Assembly (NCBI GenBank): GCA_030618925.1
Contig: JAUXCK010000056.1
Location: forward strand, 1-10,794
Source of the DNA: Desulfobacteraceae bacterium
GTDB taxonomy: Bacteria > Desulfobacterota > Desulfobacteria > Desulfobacterales > SURF-7
DNA: 10,794 nucleotides
Reading direction: 5' to 3'
The notes under the pieces are model-generated. The model saw only the letters and a list, made by a program, of their open reading frames with translations. It did not search any database and was not told the origin of the DNA. Shown piece by piece: positions 8,366 through 10,794 of the stretch (its first letter is position 1; each line of letters begins with the position of its first letter). A program made the translations under genes and the position numbers.

Positions 8366-8378
8366 TGTAATGTTTACA
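8366..8378. repeat. Dyad TGTAA-N3-TTACA at the aminotransferase promoter
   Basis: A perfect 5-bp inverted repeat, TGTAA TGT TTACA, lies directly upstream of the predicted -35 box. Its left part, TGTAATG (8366-8372), is repeated at 8345-8351 within the promoter spacer, exactly 21 bases away, which is two helical turns. Together they could bind a regulator on one face of the DNA. The symmetry is seen; operator function is inferred. Confidence 0.4.
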
Positions 8379-8399
8379 ATTTATGGTTGCACGCTATCT

Positions 8400-8415
8400 A
8401 CCCTATCGTTAGGGT
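8400..8415. repeat. Short perfect inverted repeat over the hydrolase stop codon
   Basis: ACCCTA TCGT TAGGGT forms a 6-bp stem with a four-base loop and includes the hydrolase stop codon (8409-8411, minus strand). No U run follows in either direction, so it is not a standard intrinsic terminator. It could stabilise an mRNA 3' end, or be chance. Confidence 0.35.
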
Positions 8416-9149
8416 CTATTCAGCCATTTACTAAACCAGCTGGCTGCTTTTTTGATAAAATCGACCTGATGTTCAGGATTGTTCATGGGATGGTCGCCGG
8501 ATTTTTGAATGATCAGTTTTTTGGGTTCGGCGACCCTGGAAAATATCTCATAAGCGCTAGATACCGGCACCACCTCATCCGCATCACCATGAAACATCAT
8601 TATCCTGGAAATTGATGAGAGCCGGTCCGAAATATCAAAACCAAGGTTTTTTTGATAAAATGATAAAGGGTGGTAGCGAAGGTCTCCTGTTTCTTGAGCT
8701 GCAGCAAGGATTGGCTTGCTCCTTATGGGCGCGGCGACTGTGACGATTGCCTCTACCGCACAAGAGTGTGCAGCAGATAAAACAGTTGCCCCTCCCATAC
8801 TGCTGCCAAATGCACCAACCCGGCTTCCAATATCCGGGGAGTTGCGCATCAGCGCGACAGCATTCTGGAAATCTGTACAACGGGCTTTAAGGGAGGTCAC
8901 CTCCCTGAAGCGGCCTTCACTGTTTCCGCAGCCCCTGTGATTAAACCGAAAAAATGCAAGACCGAAATCATTACATTTTTCTGCCAGTGCAATCTGTTTT
9001 GGAGAATCAGCACTGGCGAAAAGACCGTGTGACCCGATGACGACAGGTGGATTTTCAATATGCGGCAGGTGCAGAAATCCATTTAATATTAATTTTTCCG
9101 AAGAAAAAGAAATCGGTTTACAGGTTGATTTTTTGGATGTTTTTCGCAT
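8409..9149 (-). CDS. Alpha/beta hydrolase (serine hydrolase, substrate unknown)
   Basis: A 246-residue alpha/beta hydrolase with no signal peptide or membrane segment from the chosen start, so probably cytosolic. It fits the small Hydrolase_4-type esterase/acyl-hydrolase group. Seen in order: the SHG oxyanion loop (40-42), the strand-turn motif FRFNHRGCGNSEG (67-79), the nucleophile elbow GSSMG (115-119) with Ser117, the acid Asp191 in HGDADEVVP, and His220 in GDHPM, giving a full catalytic triad at usual spacing. The start is uncertain. The open frame runs far upstream to 9665, and in-frame ATGs at 9176, 9209 and 9278 are possible, but none has a well-spaced ribosome binding site. The ATG at 9149 is preferred because the family homology begins soon after it, around ISFSSEKL. 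The upstream extension would add low-complexity sequence and overlap the divergent methyltransferase. Neighbours give no clue to substrate. Confidence 0.85.
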   Translation of the reverse strand: MRKTSKKSTCKPISFSSEKLILNGFLHLPHIENPPVVIGSHGLFASADSPKQIALAEKCNDFGLAFFRFNHRGCGNSEGRFREVTSLKARCTDFQNAVALMRNSPDIGSRVGAFGSSMGGATVLSAAHSCAVEAIVTVAAPIRSKPILAAAQETGDLRYHPLSFYQKNLGFDISDRLSSISRIMMFHGDADEVVPVSSAYEIFSRVAEPKKLIIQKSGDHPMNNPEHQVDFIKKAASWFSKWLNRP

Positions 9150-9182
9150 AGTCTTGTAGCCGTGCAGATATCGCATGGAGTA

Positions 9183-9222
9183 TGTCGGGCAGTTATTTGC
9201 CAAACACATCTGCTCCCCGACA
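9183..9222. repeat. Hairpin in the divergent intergenic region
   Basis: TGTCGGG (9183-9189) and CCCGACA (9216-9222) are perfect inverted repeats. The stem can extend by CAG/CTG (9190-9192 with 9210-9212) across a three-base bulge (9213-9215), leaving a 17-base loop. It lies upstream of the preferred hydrolase start and would be in that gene's leader if transcription starts near 9281. It could affect translation or bind a protein; function is unknown. Confidence 0.4.
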
Positions 9223-9287
9223 ACCAGGAGATATGTGAGAGAGAGTTGCAGAGGCGCGGGACATTTGTGCGATCCCATAATGTGTGT

Positions 9288-9315
9288 ATCATATAAAAGA
9301 AGGAGCAAAAGGCAA
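9288..9315 (-). promoter_or_regulatory. Possible promoter for the hydrolase gene
   Basis: On the minus strand, TTGCCT (9310-9315), a 16-base spacer and TATGAT (9288-9293) make a moderate sigma70-like promoter with a start near 9281. It would overlap the ribosome binding site of the divergent methyltransferase gene. The in-frame ATG at 9278 would then be almost leaderless, which is one more reason the hydrolase start is not settled. Low certainty. Confidence 0.3.
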
Positions 9316-9317
9316 GC

Positions 9318-10721
9318 ATGAAGATAAAAAAAGGGCAGACCCTTGAGCTTGATATTATTGATATTGCTTTTGGGGGGAAAGGCCTTGCCAAGGTGGACGG
9401 GTTTGCGATTTTTGTGGATAACACCGCACCCATGGACCGGGTTCTGGCACGGATTGTTAAGAAAAAGAAACAATTTGCCGAAGCCCGGGTCATGGAGATA
9501 CTGAAGCCGTCTCCTCTCAGGGTTGAACCGCCTTGCGAATACAGCGGATTTTGTGGCGGCTGCAAATGGCAATTTCTTGACTATGAGAAACAGCTGGAAT
9601 TTAAAACCCGTCATGTGGCTGAATCCATAGCGCATATCGGCAAAATCGATCATGTGATAGTGCATCCGGCGCTCCCTTCAGAGAAGATTTTCGGGTACCG
9701 CAACAAGATGGAATTTTCCTGTTCAGACAGACGATGGCTTCTACCCCGGGAGATGGGCATGGAAGGCGTAGAGAGGGGATTTGCATTAGGCCTGCATGTG
9801 CCGGGAACATTTTACAAAGTCCTGGATATCCAGGCCTGTCTGCTGCAGCCGGGTCTTGGTAACCAGATTTTAGACACGGCCAGGCAATATATGAAAACAT
9901 CGGAGGCGCCGGCATACGGGCTTCACAGTCATGAGGGATTCTGGCGATTTTTGATGCTGAGACATTCCGTAGCATATGATCATTGGATGGTAAATATCAT
10001 CACGGCATCAGAAGATCGGAATCTTGTTCAGCCGTTAGCAGACAGTTTAATTGAAAAATACCCGAAAATAGTTTCCGTCGTCAATAATATCAATACGCGA
10101 AAAGCAAGCATTGCAGTGGGTGAATGTGAAATACTTTTGGGCGGAGAGCGGATATTGAGAGACAGGCTCGGCTCTTTTGAATATGAAATATCAGCAAATT
10201 CTTTTTTCCAGACAAATACCCGTGGTGCAGAGGAACTCTATGGAGGGGTAAAGACATTCGCCGAGCTTTCCGGCGGCGATACGGTTCTTGATCTGTACAG
10301 CGGCACCGGCACCATCCCCATATGGCTGGCGGATTCAGCAAAATCGGTGATCGGGCTTGAAATGGTTGAGAGTGCTGTTGCAGATGCCGGAAAAAACTGC
10401 CGGAATCATAAAATCGGCAATTGTACTTTTATCCAGGGAGATATCAGGGAAACCCTGTCAGAAATAAATGAAAGGCCGGATGTGATGATTATCGATCCGC
10501 CCCGGGCCGGGATGCACAAGGATGTGGTTAAACAGGTCCTCGCCATGGGACCGGAAAGAATAGTATATGTCTCCTGCAATCCAGCGACCCTGGCCCGGGA
10601 TCTGGACTTGATGAGGGAAGACTACGAGGTGCTCGAGGTTCAGCCCGTGGATATGTTTCCGCACACCTATCACATTGAATCCATCACAAAATTGAAGAAG
10701 AAAGACAGGGTGCGGCTATAA
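9318..10721 (+). CDS. rlmD: 23S rRNA (uracil-C5)-methyltransferase, RlmD/RumA type
   Basis: An S-adenosylmethionine-dependent enzyme that makes 5-methyluridine in rRNA; RlmD modifies U1939 of 23S rRNA in E. coli. It has 467 residues against 433 in E. coli RlmD. Residues 5-65 form a TRAM RNA-binding domain. C73, C79, C82 (CEYSGFCGGC) and C174 are the four expected 4Fe-4S ligands, which set it apart from the tRNA enzyme TrmA. The methyltransferase domain shows FFQTN (296-300), the SAM-binding LDLYSGTGT (324-332), IDPPRAGM (392-399), the nucleophile Cys420 in VSCNPATLARD, and the general base Glu454 in HIES. The ATG at 9318 has AAAAGG (9307-9312) five bases upstream and a stronger AGGAG at 9301-9305 that is rather far. 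The target could instead be U747, or both as in Bacillus RlmCD; sequence alone does not decide. It is divergent from the hydrolase gene. Confidence 0.92.
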   Translation: MKIKKGQTLELDIIDIAFGGKGLAKVDGFAIFVDNTAPMDRVLARIVKKKKQFAEARVMEILKPSPLRVEPPCEYSGFCGGCKWQFLDYEKQLEFKTRHVAESIAHIGKIDHVIVHPALPSEKIFGYRNKMEFSCSDRRWLLPREMGMEGVERGFALGLHVPGTFYKVLDIQACLLQPGLGNQILDTARQYMKTSEAPAYGLHSHEGFWRFLMLRHSVAYDHWMVNIITASEDRNLVQPLADSLIEKYPKIVSVVNNINTRKASIAVGECEILLGGERILRDRLGSFEYEISANSFFQTNTRGAEELYGGVKTFAELSGGDTVLDLYSGTGTIPIWLADSAKSVIGLEMVESAVADAGKNCRNHKIGNCTFIQGDIRETLSEINERPDVMIIDPPRAGMHKDVVKQVLAMGPERIVYVSCNPATLARDLDLMREDYEVLEVQPVDMFPHTYHIESITKLKKKDRVRL

Positions 10722-10731
10722 TTTTTTGTTG

Positions 10732-10757
10732 AAAAATCGATGTCATTCATCATCGAT
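10732..10757 (-). terminator. Terminator-like hairpin for a minus-strand unit beyond the window
   Basis: On the minus strand, ATCGATG and CATCGAT (10751-10757 and 10736-10742) form a 7-bp stem with an eight-base loop, followed directly by TTTT (10735-10732). This resembles a modest intrinsic terminator for a gene entering from the right. On the plus strand no T run follows the stem, so it would not end the methyltransferase transcript. The rest of the 73-base tail shows no coding start. Confidence 0.4.
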
Positions 10758-10794
10758 ATTGGCAGATCAATCTATGGGGGGGTAGTCATTTACA

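Noticed and set aside
9276..9297. Plus-strand promoter (CATAAT or TATAAA) for the methyltransferase
   Set aside because: No acceptable -35 box lies at 16-18 bases from either -10-like element.
9150..9665. N-terminal extension of the hydrolase frame on the minus strand
   Set aside because: It would run antisense over the first 116 codons of the methyltransferase gene, is low in complexity with no alpha/beta hydrolase features, and lacks a good ribosome binding site. It is read as a chance open frame.
1..10794. Mobile element, CRISPR, toxin-antitoxin or defence system
   Set aside because: Every long coding region matches a housekeeping family, with no terminal repeats, arrays, transposase or phage genes, or foreign-looking composition.

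Overview
The window looks like ordinary chromosomal DNA from a Gram-negative bacterium, most plausibly an anaerobic Desulfobacterota (deltaproteobacterial) species. That placement is an inference from protein style: a DnaE-type polymerase with an intact PHP site, a Prc-type tail protease, a cluster-binding RlmD-like methyltransferase, and moderate base composition. No search was possible. I see no phage, transposon, CRISPR, tRNA or rRNA signature, and base and codon use look even from gene to gene.

Layout, left to right. (1) The 3' two thirds of guaB (IMP dehydrogenase, + strand), running in from outside the window. (2) dnaE (+), the replicative DNA polymerase III alpha subunit, complete, 11 bases behind guaB with its ribosome binding site overlapping the guaB stop codon. 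(3) A 182-base gap with a probable sigma70-type promoter. (4) A membrane-anchored, Prc-like S41 carboxy-terminal processing protease (+). (5) A class I/II PLP aminotransferase (-), which converges on the protease gene so that the last 19 bases of the two reading frames overlap. (6) A 187-base gap holding a strong-looking minus-strand promoter with a dyad just upstream of its -35 box. (7) A small cytosolic alpha/beta hydrolase (-). (8) A 168-base divergent gap with a hairpin and a possible minus-strand promoter. (9) An RlmD/RumA-type 23S rRNA uracil-C5 methyltransferase (+). (10) A 73-base tail holding a minus-strand terminator-like hairpin, which suggests a convergent gene just beyond the window.

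How the genes relate. guaB and dnaE are likely cotranscribed: one makes guanine nucleotides and the other uses dGTP in replication. The remaining genes (envelope proteolysis, amino-acid transamination, a generic hydrolase, rRNA modification) are housekeeping functions with no evident shared pathway; their strand changes argue for separate transcription units. I found no convincing undescribed system. The points most worth a second look are the complete metal site in the DnaE PHP domain, the glycine-to-aspartate change beside the protease catalytic lysine, the tail-to-tail gene overlap, and the dyad and direct repeat at the aminotransferase promoter.
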